Shown here one piece after another: positions 25,687 through 34,712 of a stretch of 64,000 nt of DNA. The position numbers and the translations under genes were made by a program. Origin of the DNA: CAZWDL01 sp964632995 (GTDB taxonomy: Bacteria; Bacteroidota; Bacteroidia; Chitinophagales; Saprospiraceae); contig CAZWDL010000022.1 of assembly GCA_964632995.1 (NCBI GenBank), positions 1-64,000 on the forward strand, read 5' to 3'. How positions within the stretch are numbered: the first letter of the stretch is position 1; each line of letters opens with the position of its first letter. Below the pieces are notes generated by a model that saw nothing but the letters and a program-made list of their open reading frames with translations, did no database searches and was not told the origin of the DNA.

Positions 25687-26619
25687 CTATTCTTCCACGC
25701 TCACCTCCTCGATCCTGTTCGGATAATCGGTTATGATCCCGTCTACCCCCATTTCGATCAACGCCTCCATCTCCTCTACCTCGTTTACTGTCCAGGGAAT
25801 GATGCGCATGCCGCGGTCGTGAACCGTATCGACTACGTTGGCGGAGACTAGTTTGTAGTAAGGGCTGTAGATTTCCGGCGCGTAGCCCAGTTCTTCCAGG
25901 TTGGAGTCGATCCCTCCGGGATTAGCCACCAGCAGGGCGGTGGTTATTTCCGGCGCCTGCCGGTGCACCGCCTGCAGGGAGCGCACATCGAAAGACTGAA
26001 TACAGCTGCGGTCGGCAATGCCCAGTTCTCTGACTTCTCCAAGGACGAGACGGGCAAAAGCAGCCGGTTCCGGCGTCTTGACGCCATCCCATTCCGGCTT
26101 GCTTTTGATTTCTATATTGAAATCCGGTGGTTCCCGGTCATTCGAACGGCAGTAGGCTTGCACGGCTTCTACCACCGCCTCAAGCGTGGGTTTGGCCACC
26201 GAAACGGCTTCCTGCTCCGGAAAAGCTTCGTTACCACGGCCTCCGCAATCGTATCGCTGAATAATCTGGTAAGGCAACTTGAAAAGAAGCAGCGAATCCT
26301 CCTGCTCTCGGGTTACCGGTTTCCCCTCAAGCGTTTGACAAATATGGTGCGACATCCAGGGTTCGTGTGAGACCACCACCTGGCTGTCACGGGAAATGAC
26401 GACATCCAGTTCTAAGGTAGTCACCGGAAACTCCAAAGCCTTTAGAAAAGCCGGAATAGTGTTTTCGGGCCTCAGTCCGCGGGCGCCGCGATGCCCCTGC
26501 CAGTCGAATCGTTCCGTCATATCTTCAAGGGATTGTTGATGACCATTTGACTGCTCCGCCCCGCAACCGTACAGTAGGCTGAGTAAGCCGAACAGCAGGA
26601 TTACCCCGCTTTTTTTCAT
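25687..26619 (-). CDS. Glycerophosphodiester phosphodiesterase lipoprotein
   Basis: Protein of 310 residues with a signal peptide and lipobox (LLSLLYGC, Cys at residue 19). The GDPD TIM barrel begins with WQGHRGARGLRPENT (catalytic His43), followed by LELDVVISRD with the metal-binding Glu and Asp and VVSHEP with the second catalytic His. The family hydrolyses glycerophosphodiesters to glycerol 3-phosphate and an alcohol. The lipidation signal puts it outside the cytoplasm. It ends a run of minus-strand genes (diadenylate cyclase, GNAT, two M20 peptidases, this gene), with a 28-base gap to the preceding peptidase. Confidence 0.88.
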   Translation of the reverse strand: MKKSGVILLFGLLSLLYGCGAEQSNGHQQSLEDMTERFDWQGHRGARGLRPENTIPAFLKALEFPVTTLELDVVISRDSQVVVSHEPWMSHHICQTLEGKPVTREQEDSLLLFKLPYQIIQRYDCGGRGNEAFPEQEAVSVAKPTLEAVVEAVQAYCRSNDREPPDFNIEIKSKPEWDGVKTPEPAAFARLVLGEVRELGIADRSCIQSFDVRSLQAVHRQAPEITTALLVANPGGIDSNLEELGYAPEIYSPYYKLVSANVVDTVHDRGMRIIPWTVNEVEEMEALIEMGVDGIITDYPNRIEEVSVEE

Positions 26620-26647
26620 GGTAAAATACTTATGAAAGGCATGAAAA

Positions 26648-27949
26648 TCAGTTTGCTTGGTTCATATAATCAAGCGTCAGGTTACAAAGAACCCTGACGC
26701 CCAGCTGCATACTGCTGTCGTCGATAAAAAAGTCCGGCGTATGATGCGGCGCCGCCTCGGCCGGATTTTTACCTTTCGGCATGCCCCCTACAAAAAGAAA
26801 GAGCGAAGGCACTTTCCGGGCGTAGTAAGCAAAATCTTCCGCTCCGGTAATGGCGTTTGACAGTACGACATTATCGCCTCCCGCCGTGCGTTGTATCGTC
26901 GGCAGCATCTGAGTGGTCAGGTCCGGATCGTTGTAGGTTACCGGCACGCCCTTGTCGATCATCACCTCGGCTTCAGCTCCTGCGCTTTCGGCGATATTGG
27001 TGGCTGTTTGACGAATGCGGCGGTGGATCTCCTCCTGCATGGTGACATCAAGAGTGCGAATGGTGCCGATCAGTTCGACTTCCTCGGGAATAATATTATT
27101 ACGAACACCACCCTGAATTTTGCCGACACTGATAACCGCGGCTTCTTTGGTGAGTTCCGTTTGCCGGCTGATAATATTCTGCAATCCCTGAATGATCTGA
27201 GCGGATACGATGATCGGATCGACCCCCGACCAGGGAGTAGAGCCGTGCGACTGTTTACCTTTGACCTTAATCACAAAGCGATCGGCAGCAGCCAGCGTCC
27301 CGCCGGGTTTATACCGGATCTTACCAACTTCCGTTTTTGAATTGATATGTAAGCCGAACATAACGTCCACCGCCGGATCTTTCAGTATACCTTCCTTGAT
27401 CATCAGTTCGGCACCGCCTTCTTCACCGGGAGGAGCGCCTTCTTCGGCCGGTTGGAAGACAAAAACGACCGTTTCTTTCAGGTCTTCCTTCATCCCTGCC
27501 AGTATATCGGCGGCGCCCATCAGCATGGCGACGTGGGTATCGTGGCCGCAGGCGTGCATCACCCCTACTTCCTGTCCGAGGTAAGTGGACTTAACGGCTG
27601 AGGCGTAGGGCACCGGCGTGCGTTCGATCACCGGCAAGGCGTCCATATCCGCACGCAGGCCCACCACCGGGCCTGGTTTGGCGCCGCGCAGAATACCGAC
27701 AACCCCGGTATGGGCGATGCCGGTTTGCACTTCCATACCCAGCGCTTCCAGGTGTTTCGCTACGTATTTGGCGGTTTCAAACTCGCGGTTGGATAATTCC
27801 GGGTTTTGGTGAATATAATGGCGCCACTCGATTACTTTTTCTTCAATAACTGCGGCTTGCTGATCGACCAGTTGCTGAAGCGACTGCCCAAGCAGTGCTC
27901 CTCCCGGCAGAACGAGCATCAGTAAAAAGTAATAATACTTTTGAATCAT
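26648..27949 (-). CDS. Secreted M20D amidohydrolase (N-acyl amino acid amidase-like)
   Basis: Protein of 433 residues. A signal peptide (about residues 1-20, FLLMLVLPGGALLG) precedes an M20D metallo-amidohydrolase. Metal-site segments are GLRADMDALP, MHACGHDTH, PAEEGAPPGEEGG and, near the end, AAPHHTPDFFIDD. Family members remove acyl groups from amino acids, indole conjugates or hippurate. The lid/dimerisation domain lies in the middle (FVIKVKGKQSHGSTPWSGVDP). It follows another M20 peptidase on the same strand after 14 bases, so the two may share substrates from peptide breakdown. The exact substrate is open. Confidence 0.87.
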   Translation of the reverse strand: MIQKYYYFLLMLVLPGGALLGQSLQQLVDQQAAVIEEKVIEWRHYIHQNPELSNREFETAKYVAKHLEALGMEVQTGIAHTGVVGILRGAKPGPVVGLRADMDALPVIERTPVPYASAVKSTYLGQEVGVMHACGHDTHVAMLMGAADILAGMKEDLKETVVFVFQPAEEGAPPGEEGGAELMIKEGILKDPAVDVMFGLHINSKTEVGKIRYKPGGTLAAADRFVIKVKGKQSHGSTPWSGVDPIIVSAQIIQGLQNIISRQTELTKEAAVISVGKIQGGVRNNIIPEEVELIGTIRTLDVTMQEEIHRRIRQTATNIAESAGAEAEVMIDKGVPVTYNDPDLTTQMLPTIQRTAGGDNVVLSNAITGAEDFAYYARKVPSLFLFVGGMPKGKNPAEAAPHHTPDFFIDDSSMQLGVRVLCNLTLDYMNQAN

Positions 27950-27963
27950 GTTAATGCGGTTAA

Positions 27964-29352
27964 TTAAGATTTGAGTTTGCGATAGTTGGAAAAATAGTAA
28001 GGAATGGTTTCAATTCCCTTATAGAAGTTGAAAACGCCGAAGTGCTCGTTGGGCGAATGGATAGAATCGGAGTCCAAACCAAAGCCCATCAGCACACTCT
28101 TGACACCAAGCACCTCTTCGAAGAGCGCCACAATAGGAATGCTGCCGCCGCTGCGCTGTGGAAGAGGTTCCTTGCCGAAAGTCTGGGCCATAGCCTCGTG
28201 AGCAGCCTGGTATTCGGGCGTATCGGTAGGGGTAACCACCGGCTGCCCCCCGTGATGCGGATGCACCTCCACGGTAACGGAAGGTGGAGCAATGCTTTTC
28301 AAGTAGGTGCTAAACAGTTCCGTAATCTTATCCGGGTCCTGATTCGGTACCAGGCGCATACTGATTTTAGCGTGTGCCTCCGAGGGCAGCACGGTCTTGG
28401 CGCCCTCACCGGTATAGCCGCCCCAGATGCCGTTGACATCGAGGGTGGGGCGAATGGAAGTACGTTCCAGCGTAGTGTAGCCGGCTTCGCCGTGAATAGC
28501 ACCGATATGCAGATCCCGGCAGTAGGCCTCCAGATCGAAAGGCGCTTCATTCATCGCCCGGCGTTCTTCCTCGCTCACCGTTTCCACATCATTGTAAAAG
28601 CCGGGAATCGTAATACGGTTGTTATCATCTTGCAGCTGGGCAATCATACGCGCCAGTATATTCACAGGGTTGGCTACGGCTCCCCCGTAGACGCCGGAGT
28701 GCAGATCCCGGTTAGGGCCGGTGACCGTCACTTCTACATAACTCAAGCCACGAAGGCCGGTAGTGATGGAAGGCGTGTCGTTGGCAATGATGGAGGTGTC
28801 GGATATGAGGATGACATCGCAGGCCAGCCGCTCCTTGTTTTCCCGGCAGAAAGTCGAAAGGTTGGCTGATCCCACCTCCTCCTCTCCTTCAATCATAAAC
28901 TTCACATTGCAGGGCAGCTCATTTTGCTTTTGCATCGCTTCGAATGCCTTGACATGCATAAAAACCTGTCCTTTATCATCGCAGGAACCCCGCGCAAAAA
29001 TGGCGCCCTGCGGGTGCAGTTCCGTTTTTTTGATAACCGGATCGAAGGGGCCTGAATCCCATAACTCCATGGGATCCGGGGGCTGAACATCGTAGTGGCC
29101 GTAGACGAGAATGGTGGGTAACGCCTCGTCCACTATTTTTTCAGCGTAGACGATTGGATGCCCTTCGGTGGAGCATACCTCTGCTTCGTCAACCCCGGCT
29201 TTCCGCAAACTGTCCGCTACAAATTCCGCGGCCCGACGCACATCCTGTTTATATTTCGGATCGGCGCTGATGGACGGGATGCGTAGTAATTCAAATAATT
29301 CTTCCAGAAAGCGATCTTTGTTAGACTCAATAAAAGCTTGCACTTGCTGCAT
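27964..29352 (-). CDS. M20 family dipeptidase
   Basis: Protein of 462 residues without a signal peptide, so probably cytoplasmic. It belongs to the M20 dipeptidase/carnosinase-like group. Metal and catalytic segments are VYGHYDVQPPDP, FARGSCDDKGQ, FMIEGEEEVGS and, near the C-terminus, DSIHSPNEHF. The lid domain contains DLHSGVYGGAVANP. The N-terminus (ESNKDRFLEELFELLRIPSIS) is characteristic. It should cleave dipeptides or short peptides with a metal pair. It is 14 bases upstream of the secreted M20D enzyme on the same strand and probably in one transcript. Confidence 0.9.
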   Translation of the reverse strand: MQQVQAFIESNKDRFLEELFELLRIPSISADPKYKQDVRRAAEFVADSLRKAGVDEAEVCSTEGHPIVYAEKIVDEALPTILVYGHYDVQPPDPMELWDSGPFDPVIKKTELHPQGAIFARGSCDDKGQVFMHVKAFEAMQKQNELPCNVKFMIEGEEEVGSANLSTFCRENKERLACDVILISDTSIIANDTPSITTGLRGLSYVEVTVTGPNRDLHSGVYGGAVANPVNILARMIAQLQDDNNRITIPGFYNDVETVSEEERRAMNEAPFDLEAYCRDLHIGAIHGEAGYTTLERTSIRPTLDVNGIWGGYTGEGAKTVLPSEAHAKISMRLVPNQDPDKITELFSTYLKSIAPPSVTVEVHPHHGGQPVVTPTDTPEYQAAHEAMAQTFGKEPLPQRSGGSIPIVALFEEVLGVKSVLMGFGLDSDSIHSPNEHFGVFNFYKGIETIPYYFSNYRKLKS

Positions 29353-29396
29353 ATAAATGGCTGTTTTTTAATCAGGAAAACTAATATACAAAACAT

Positions 29397-29927
29397 TCAG
29401 AAAATGTGGCCGAGGAAATCGGTAAGTCCCGGCAGCCACTGCTTATCGCCCGTCCCTTTGACAAGTAAGCTCCGATGCAACGAACGGGAAGTGATGCCGA
29501 AGGTCTGATCCTGATGAATCATCAGCCACCGGCAGCGGTTGTCGACTACCTCAAATCCGTTGTGGGTGTAAAAGTCGTGATCTTTAGCTACCAGCACGAG
29601 GAAGTCAATGCCGTGGTCAACAGCGAGTTGCTCCAGCAAATGAAGCATCCTGCTCGCCAGTTTCTGATGTTGAAAAGCTGGCGCCACACAAAGATCAATA
29701 ATGCCGAAAATACGCAGTAGCTGTTCTTCGTTATTGATGATCCGGTGTTCTACGCCCATATGGGCAACGAGCTGTTGATCCATCCAGGCCAGATAACGAA
29801 AATCCGGTAACTGCCTGAAAAAGGAGCGATCTTCAGGGTAATCGGGAAAGCATTCGCTCAACAGATATCCTAGCTGGGCCTGTAGCCCCTGTTCAATCTG
29901 GAATTCTTCAAGACGTTGGATTTGCAT
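29397..29927 (-). CDS. GNAT family N-acetyltransferase
   Basis: Protein of 176 residues with the GNAT fold. The acetyl-CoA loop is present in the segment IIDLCVAPAFQHQKLASRML, which follows the family's V-x-P-x-x-(Q/R)-x-x-x-(G/A) pattern, with Lys in place of the usual Gly. The C-terminal part carries FYTHNGFEVVDNRCRW, matching the motif-B Tyr/Gly turn. Acceptor unknown. It lies 16 bases downstream of the diadenylate cyclase gene on the same strand and 44 bases before the dipeptidase, so all may be transcribed together. Confidence 0.75.
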   Translation of the reverse strand: MQIQRLEEFQIEQGLQAQLGYLLSECFPDYPEDRSFFRQLPDFRYLAWMDQQLVAHMGVEHRIINNEEQLLRIFGIIDLCVAPAFQHQKLASRMLHLLEQLAVDHGIDFLVLVAKDHDFYTHNGFEVVDNRCRWLMIHQDQTFGITSRSLHRSLLVKGTGDKQWLPGLTDFLGHIF

Positions 29928-29943
29928 AATTCAAAGTACGAGG

Positions 29944-30741
29944 TCAGGCGATATGTTTTTTCAATAGTTTTTCCAGTTCTTCCTCACCGATCTTCCGTCG
30001 CAGTTGCCCATCGAAAGCGTAGGAGATATTGCCGTTTTCTTCCGAGACAATGAAGGCGGCGACTTTGGCCTTCTCCGTAATACCGACGGCAGCCCGGTGG
30101 CGCAGACCAACGCTTTTCGGCAGGTTCGGATTTTCCGATACCGGAAGAATAGCGCTGGCCGTTTTCAGCTTTCCGCTTTCGATAATAACCGCTCCATCGT
30201 GCAAGGGGCTCGATTTATTAAAGATGCTCTCAACCAGCTGTTCGCTGATACTGGCGTCCATCTGCACACCGGAGTTGATCAGACCGTCGAGGCTCAGGTC
30301 CTGAGCCAGCACGATCAGGGCGCCGGTCTTGCGCCGGCTCATACGCAGCATGGCATTTTTCAAGGCCTCCACCTGTTCCTCCCGCTGCTCACTGCTCTCG
30401 AAGTTACGATCAATCATCCTGTTGAGAAAATTGGAGCGTTGCCGCAAAGTCGTATTGCCCAGAAAAAGCAGAAAACGACGCACCTCCGGCTGGAAAATGA
30501 TAATGACGATGATCACTCCTACACTGACAAACTGCCCTAGGACGGCTGACAACAGGTCCATTTCCAGTTGATTCACCAGCCACCAGATAACGTACAGCGT
30601 TACCAGCCCAATAAAGATATTGAAAGCAATATTACCCCGCAGCAACCGGTATATCTGATACATCAGATAACCGACGATCAAAATGTCCAGAATATCCCAG
30701 ATGCGTACCGGGAGAAAACCAATCTTAAACAGTAATAGCAT
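29944..30741 (-). CDS. cdaA: Diadenylate cyclase CdaA
   Basis: Protein of 265 residues, the standard CdaA size. Three N-terminal transmembrane helices span about residues 14-84, followed by a short coiled linker and the DAC domain. The catalytic motifs are DGA at 182-184 and RHR at 214-216, which bind and join two ATP molecules into cyclic di-AMP. The partner regulator gene cdaR, common in Firmicutes, is absent here; Bacteroidota usually lack it. A -7 box (TAAATTTG on the minus strand, 30746-30753) lies only four bases upstream of the ATG, so the mRNA may be leaderless. Confidence 0.93.
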   Translation of the reverse strand: MLLLFKIGFLPVRIWDILDILIVGYLMYQIYRLLRGNIAFNIFIGLVTLYVIWWLVNQLEMDLLSAVLGQFVSVGVIIVIIIFQPEVRRFLLFLGNTTLRQRSNFLNRMIDRNFESSEQREEQVEALKNAMLRMSRRKTGALIVLAQDLSLDGLINSGVQMDASISEQLVESIFNKSSPLHDGAVIIESGKLKTASAILPVSENPNLPKSVGLRHRAAVGITEKAKVAAFIVSEENGNISYAFDGQLRRKIGEEELEKLLKKHIA

Positions 30742-30745
30742 GTAT

Positions 30746-30753
30746 CAAATTTA
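30746..30753 (-). promoter_or_regulatory. Predicted -7 box of cdaA, next to the start codon
   Basis: Minus-strand TAAATTTG fits TAnnTTTG and ends four bases before the cdaA ATG, the same tight arrangement as at recQ. Confidence 0.45.
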
Positions 30754-30795
30754 GGATGCCTTTACTTTTTTTACTCAATTCAACAATAACGGATA

Positions 30796-30828
30796 CTGTA
30801 AGATTTCCCTAACTTTGTAATCTTACAG
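30796..30828 (+). promoter_or_regulatory. Operator-like inverted repeat over a -7 box
   Basis: Perfect 10-bp arms CTGTAAGATT (30796-30805) and AATCTTACAG (30819-30828) are separated by 13 bases, giving centres about 23 bp apart, two turns of DNA. The spacer holds TAACTTTG (30810-30817), a perfect -7 box, so a dimeric regulator bound here would cover the promoter. The start codon of the unknown secreted protein is 72 bases after the right arm. Confidence 0.6.
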
Positions 30829-30899
30829 AATTTTTCTGGTGATGCATGGTTCACATGTAAGCTTCCACCCCGCTGACTAAAATAAAACAGGCGACCAAT

Positions 30900-32135
30900 A
30901 TGCAATGTAGAAAATTTTCATGGCTTATCGTATTGAGTAGTCTTTGGTTTACCGCATGTGTTACTTCTGCTCAACAATCCACCAGCAACCCCGTGCTGCG
31001 GGAAAATGAACGCGGCGAAAAGATCATTGTCTATCCGGATGGCCGCTGGCAATACTTTCATCAGTACAACCAGGGCAGTAAAGTGCTGTTCGATCCGGAG
31101 GACGATCCGTCCAGTCAGCCGCGCCAAGCTTTCAATCAATATCCGGTTTTTACCGGTAAGGTCGTTCCGTACGAGGAACCTATACCTATAACGCAGGAAG
31201 ACGCACAGAAGATTGCCGTCCGCAAATCACAGATCGCACAGTCGGCCGTAGCCATCGCCAATGAGCGGGCTGAGGAAGCGCGCCGCAACCGCGAACGGCT
31301 GGAACGGGAACTGACTGACGCCGAGCGCCGCCAGGCAGACAGCGAAAAGCGAAAGCTGCTCGGAATCAGGTTGGAAGCCGCCCGCAAAGCAGAAGCAACC
31401 GCCTTACGCGAAGCCCAACAGGCACTAGGCGAATCGAGCCGCGCCAGAGAACTCGCTGCCCGGGGAAACTATCAGGAAATCATCAAGGAAACCCGCCTGA
31501 GTACAAAAGACCCTTCCCAACCCTATGCCAACCAGGATCGACTCAGCGGACAATTCTACCAGGAAATTGCCGCTCTGGATAAAGGTCCCGACCGGGAGTC
31601 CCTTCAGTTTAACACACTGATCCACCCTCCGGCGGAAAGCTGTAAGCTCAGCTATGAAGGCGTGGATGAATATACCGGTATGATGCGCCGCGATGTGCAA
31701 AAGCAATTGCTGTTCACCCACACCGACGAACGCTTGCGCCTCTATCTTAAGGACAAAGATTACCTGCGATGTGAAGGTTTTATGACTTCCCTGGCCGGGG
31801 GCTACCGCTACCTGTCGCTGGAATTCACCTTCGCCTATCCCAATGCCCGGGAGGCCTATGGTTTTATCGAAAAAGGCAGCTACCTCATCGTCAAGTTGAT
31901 GGATGGAAAATCGGTGTATCTGCAGTCGGGTAAAATGGATCAGGGAAGCTACGATACGGAAAAGGAGTTACTCACTTACCAGGTTCACTATCCGATTAAT
32001 CAAAGTGTTATCAATAGCCTGAAGAGAGGCGAAGTCGATAATATCCGCATGTATTGGAGCAGCGGTTTTGAAGAATACGAAGTATACTATCTCAATTTTT
32101 TCATCGATCAGATCCGCTGTCTGGAAAAAGATTAA
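30900..32135 (+). CDS. Secreted protein of unknown function with charged helical region
   Basis: Protein of 411 residues that I do not recognise. A signal peptide covers about residues 1-25 (FSWLIVLSSLWFTACVTSAQ). It contains a Cys in TACVTS, but the position is not a convincing lipobox. Residues about 45-65 hold a short repeat-like motif ending in YPDGRWQYF, seen in many Bacteroidota secreted proteins. Residues about 100-200 are Glu/Arg/Ala-rich and predicted to be one long helix or coiled coil. The C-terminal about 200 residues look like a compact beta-rich domain. It has a promoter with an inverted repeat, and the tRNA hydroxylase gene miaE starts 10 bases after its stop. Confidence 0.7.
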   Translation: MQCRKFSWLIVLSSLWFTACVTSAQQSTSNPVLRENERGEKIIVYPDGRWQYFHQYNQGSKVLFDPEDDPSSQPRQAFNQYPVFTGKVVPYEEPIPITQEDAQKIAVRKSQIAQSAVAIANERAEEARRNRERLERELTDAERRQADSEKRKLLGIRLEAARKAEATALREAQQALGESSRARELAARGNYQEIIKETRLSTKDPSQPYANQDRLSGQFYQEIAALDKGPDRESLQFNTLIHPPAESCKLSYEGVDEYTGMMRRDVQKQLLFTHTDERLRLYLKDKDYLRCEGFMTSLAGGYRYLSLEFTFAYPNAREAYGFIEKGSYLIVKLMDGKSVYLQSGKMDQGSYDTEKELLTYQVHYPINQSVINSLKRGEVDNIRMYWSSGFEEYEVYYLNFFIDQIRCLEKD

Positions 32136-32145
32136 TGACAAGTTT

Positions 32146-32763
32146 ATGAACAGTAAAGAAAAGGAATTGCAGCAAGTTAAAATGCTGGGATTGAAACTGC
32201 CCACCGATCCCCGCTGGGTCAACCTGGCCGAGAAAACACTGGAAGAGATCCTGACCGATCACGCCTATTGCGAACAAAAAGCAGCCACCTCCTGCATCTC
32301 ACTGATTCAGGCTTATCCTGAAAGGATAGAAATGGTTAAGCAGATTGCTCCGATCGTTACTGAAGAATGGGGGCACTTCCGCCTGGTTCTGCAGGAACTG
32401 GACAAGCGGGGACTGCAACTAGGCCGGCAGCGCAAAGATGAATACGTCAACCAACTGCTCGCCTTCCAGAAAAAGGGAGGCAGCCGCGAGGACCGGCTCC
32501 TCGAGCGGCTGCTTATCTGTGCCCTGATCGAAGCCCGCAGCTGCGAACGATTCCGCTTGCTTTCACTGTACATTAACGATGAGGAGCTCAAGGATTTTTA
32601 TCACAAATTCATGGTCTCCGAAGCCGGGCACTACCGGCTTTTCATCGATCTGGCCAAAACCTATTTTGAAGAAGAGCGGGTCCAGCAACGCTGGCGGGAA
32701 TACCTGGCGCATGAAGCCGACATCATGAAAACCCTGGAATTGAGGGGAGACAGGATGCATTAA
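32146..32763 (+). CDS. miaE: tRNA-(ms2io6A) hydroxylase MiaE
   Basis: Protein of 205 residues from the ATG at 32146. MiaE is a ferritin-like diiron monooxygenase that hydroxylates the isopentenyl side chain of ms2i6A at tRNA position 37. The diiron ligands fall in helices containing LTDHAYCEQKAA, TEEWGHFRLVL, IEARSCERFRLL and VSEAGHYRLF, the expected Glu and Glu-x-x-His spacing. A start at 32068 would overlap the preceding gene and is not needed. It is separated by 10 bases from the unknown secreted protein, so it probably shares that promoter and any control by its inverted repeat. Confidence 0.88.
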   Translation: MNSKEKELQQVKMLGLKLPTDPRWVNLAEKTLEEILTDHAYCEQKAATSCISLIQAYPERIEMVKQIAPIVTEEWGHFRLVLQELDKRGLQLGRQRKDEYVNQLLAFQKKGGSREDRLLERLLICALIEARSCERFRLLSLYINDEELKDFYHKFMVSEAGHYRLFIDLAKTYFEEERVQQRWREYLAHEADIMKTLELRGDRMH

Positions 32764-32804
32764 CTACCCGTCTGTTCCCTTTTTCCGTGTTTCTTTTTAG
32801 CCGG

Positions 32805-34661
32805 CTACTCCCCCATCGCCTTTTTCAGTGCTTTCTTTCCGCCCACTACGGGCAGGGTGAGGCGGGTGGCGTTCAGGTCGACAGTCAGTTCGGCGCCGGG
32901 GTCGGGCCAGAGGGTGAAATCCCGGTCACTGGAAAAGATCATCAGGCCTATTTGCTGAGCGGCTGGAATAATCTGGTCATCGGGCTGCAATTCAAAAGTC
33001 ATCTCGTAAAACTTCCCCGGTTCCAGGGGCTCACTTTCGGTCAGGGAACGGTAGTTCTGCGGATCCGCCCAGCCGCGGGTAATGATATTGTCGGTTATAC
33101 GTGCATTTCTCCCCTCTTTCCAGGGCAGTGCTACCAGCCATACCGACAGGTTGGCGGCCGGCTTACTACTCGCCAATTTAATGGTGATGCCGGCCTTTCC
33201 GGAAAGGTGTACGGCCTTTGTCAAGGCTGGAGTGACATACATCAGGCGGTGGTTGGTATATTCTGCCTTGGCGAGTGTAGCACCCGAAAAGGAAAAGTTG
33301 TCGACCAGCGTTTCCGTTTGCTGGCCGGCGGCCGGCTCGATACTTAACGCCCCCCTGCCCGGAGCACCGGCTCCGAGGAACAGCTCCACAGAAGCCGCCG
33401 ACGGGTTGGGGTAGTCTTCGTAAGGTGTAGGGGCATTCCGGTCATCGTATTCCCTAACGATCCAGGCGCGCGGATCTTTATCGACACCATTATCCAGACC
33501 GTGCAGATAGCGGGTAAACCAGCGGTTCATCATACTTATCGGAGGAGGACCGCCATGACCATCCTGGTGATAGAATATTTGAGCGGGAATACCCTTTTCC
33601 TTAGCTGCTTCGTAGATCCGGTAACTGTGTTCCGGCATGACATTCCAGTCATTAAAGCCATGCGACATAAGCAGGGCGGCTTCCATGGGTCCCATATCGT
33701 TCAGGTAATCGCGGCCGGCCCAGAACTCGTTGTAATCGCCCGTGATACGATCCATTCCTTCCGCCATTTCACCATCTCTGACAGTAGCGTTATTATAAGC
33801 CCGTTTGGATTCATCTCCGCTGTGAATAAAGTCGTACAATACATCAATATCTTCGCCCAGATAGCCGCCGGGATGCCGAACCAGGCCGTTGGAACGATAA
33901 TAATGATAATAGGAGGTGTTCGGAGCGATGGGAATAATAGCCTCCAGCCCCTCCACGCCTGTAGTGGCGGCAGCGAGGGGCAGGGTTCCGTTGTAAGAAG
34001 TGCCCGTCATACCCACTTTGCCGGAGGACCAGTAGGCCTCCACTTTTTCGTCTCCATCCGGGCTGGTATACCCCGGGATGCGTCCGCAAAGCCAGTCGAT
34101 GACTGCTTTGGGCGCCAGCGATTCATTGTCGCCTCCAACGGTGGGCGCGCCTTGCGACAAACCGGTGCCCGGAGAAGAAGAATGCACTACGATATACCCC
34201 CGCGGCACCCAGGTGTTGATATGCGAATTCGAAATGATGGGACGTTCACCTCTGCGTTGAACCTGAGGGTGAACACGCCGGGGGGGTGTGGCGCCAAGCT
34301 CGTGCCTGACCTCCCAGAAGAGACCGGGAGTGGAAGATGCCGTCCCTGCAAAGTAAGGGCTCGACACGTATACTACAGGGAGTTTCAAGCCTGCTGTCTC
34401 CGTCTGGTAAGGTCTCGTCACACTCACGTGCATGCGATCGGGCTTGTCATCGCCATCGGTATCAAAGGTGGTTTCCACCCACAGATCGTGCCGGAGCCAC
34501 TTATCCGGCGTGTTAAAAGCTTCGACGATTTGTGCTTCGCCGTCTTTAAACGAGGGTTTTGCTTTATCAGCTGCTGAGTCCTGAGAGAATCCGGGAATAA
34601 TGGCTGTAGCTAAAAAGAGCATAAACAAGAAGCCGGTCATTGCCTGTGTTGGTATATTCAT
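32805..34661 (-). CDS. Secreted CocE/NonD (X-Pro dipeptidyl-peptidase S15-like) hydrolase
   Basis: Protein of 618 residues. A signal peptide (about residues 8-26, TGFLFMLFLATAIIPGFS) is followed by an alpha/beta-hydrolase of the CocE/S15 group. The nucleophile is Ser222 in GMTGTSYNG; the Asp and His are expected in the later core (HGFNDW, HQDGHGG). The C-terminal about 200 residues are the jelly-roll domain of the S15 C-terminal family (ITDNIITRGWADPQNYRS). Members cleave Xaa-Pro dipeptides, acyl esters or beta-lactam-type esters; substrate cannot be told. It is convergent with miaE. The long antisense reading frame at 33501-34577 is a shadow. Confidence 0.87.
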   Translation of the reverse strand: MNIPTQAMTGFLFMLFLATAIIPGFSQDSAADKAKPSFKDGEAQIVEAFNTPDKWLRHDLWVETTFDTDGDDKPDRMHVSVTRPYQTETAGLKLPVVYVSSPYFAGTASSTPGLFWEVRHELGATPPRRVHPQVQRRGERPIISNSHINTWVPRGYIVVHSSSPGTGLSQGAPTVGGDNESLAPKAVIDWLCGRIPGYTSPDGDEKVEAYWSSGKVGMTGTSYNGTLPLAAATTGVEGLEAIIPIAPNTSYYHYYRSNGLVRHPGGYLGEDIDVLYDFIHSGDESKRAYNNATVRDGEMAEGMDRITGDYNEFWAGRDYLNDMGPMEAALLMSHGFNDWNVMPEHSYRIYEAAKEKGIPAQIFYHQDGHGGPPPISMMNRWFTRYLHGLDNGVDKDPRAWIVREYDDRNAPTPYEDYPNPSAASVELFLGAGAPGRGALSIEPAAGQQTETLVDNFSFSGATLAKAEYTNHRLMYVTPALTKAVHLSGKAGITIKLASSKPAANLSVWLVALPWKEGRNARITDNIITRGWADPQNYRSLTESEPLEPGKFYEMTFELQPDDQIIPAAQQIGLMIFSSDRDFTLWPDPGAELTVDLNATRLTLPVVGGKKALKKAMGE

Positions 34662-34712
34662 ATTATATACGGGCTTTTTGGTAAAGAAACGATTTGGCCT
34701 AATGTAGCAATT

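Noticed and set aside
30867..30880. 14-base identity (ACCCCGCTGACTAA) with 52686-52699
   Set aside because: Several shared 14-mers are expected by chance in 64 kb and the flanks do not match.
33501..34577. 358-codon open frame opposite the CocE-type hydrolase
   Set aside because: Shadow of a well-supported gene; no start signal or protein-like motif.
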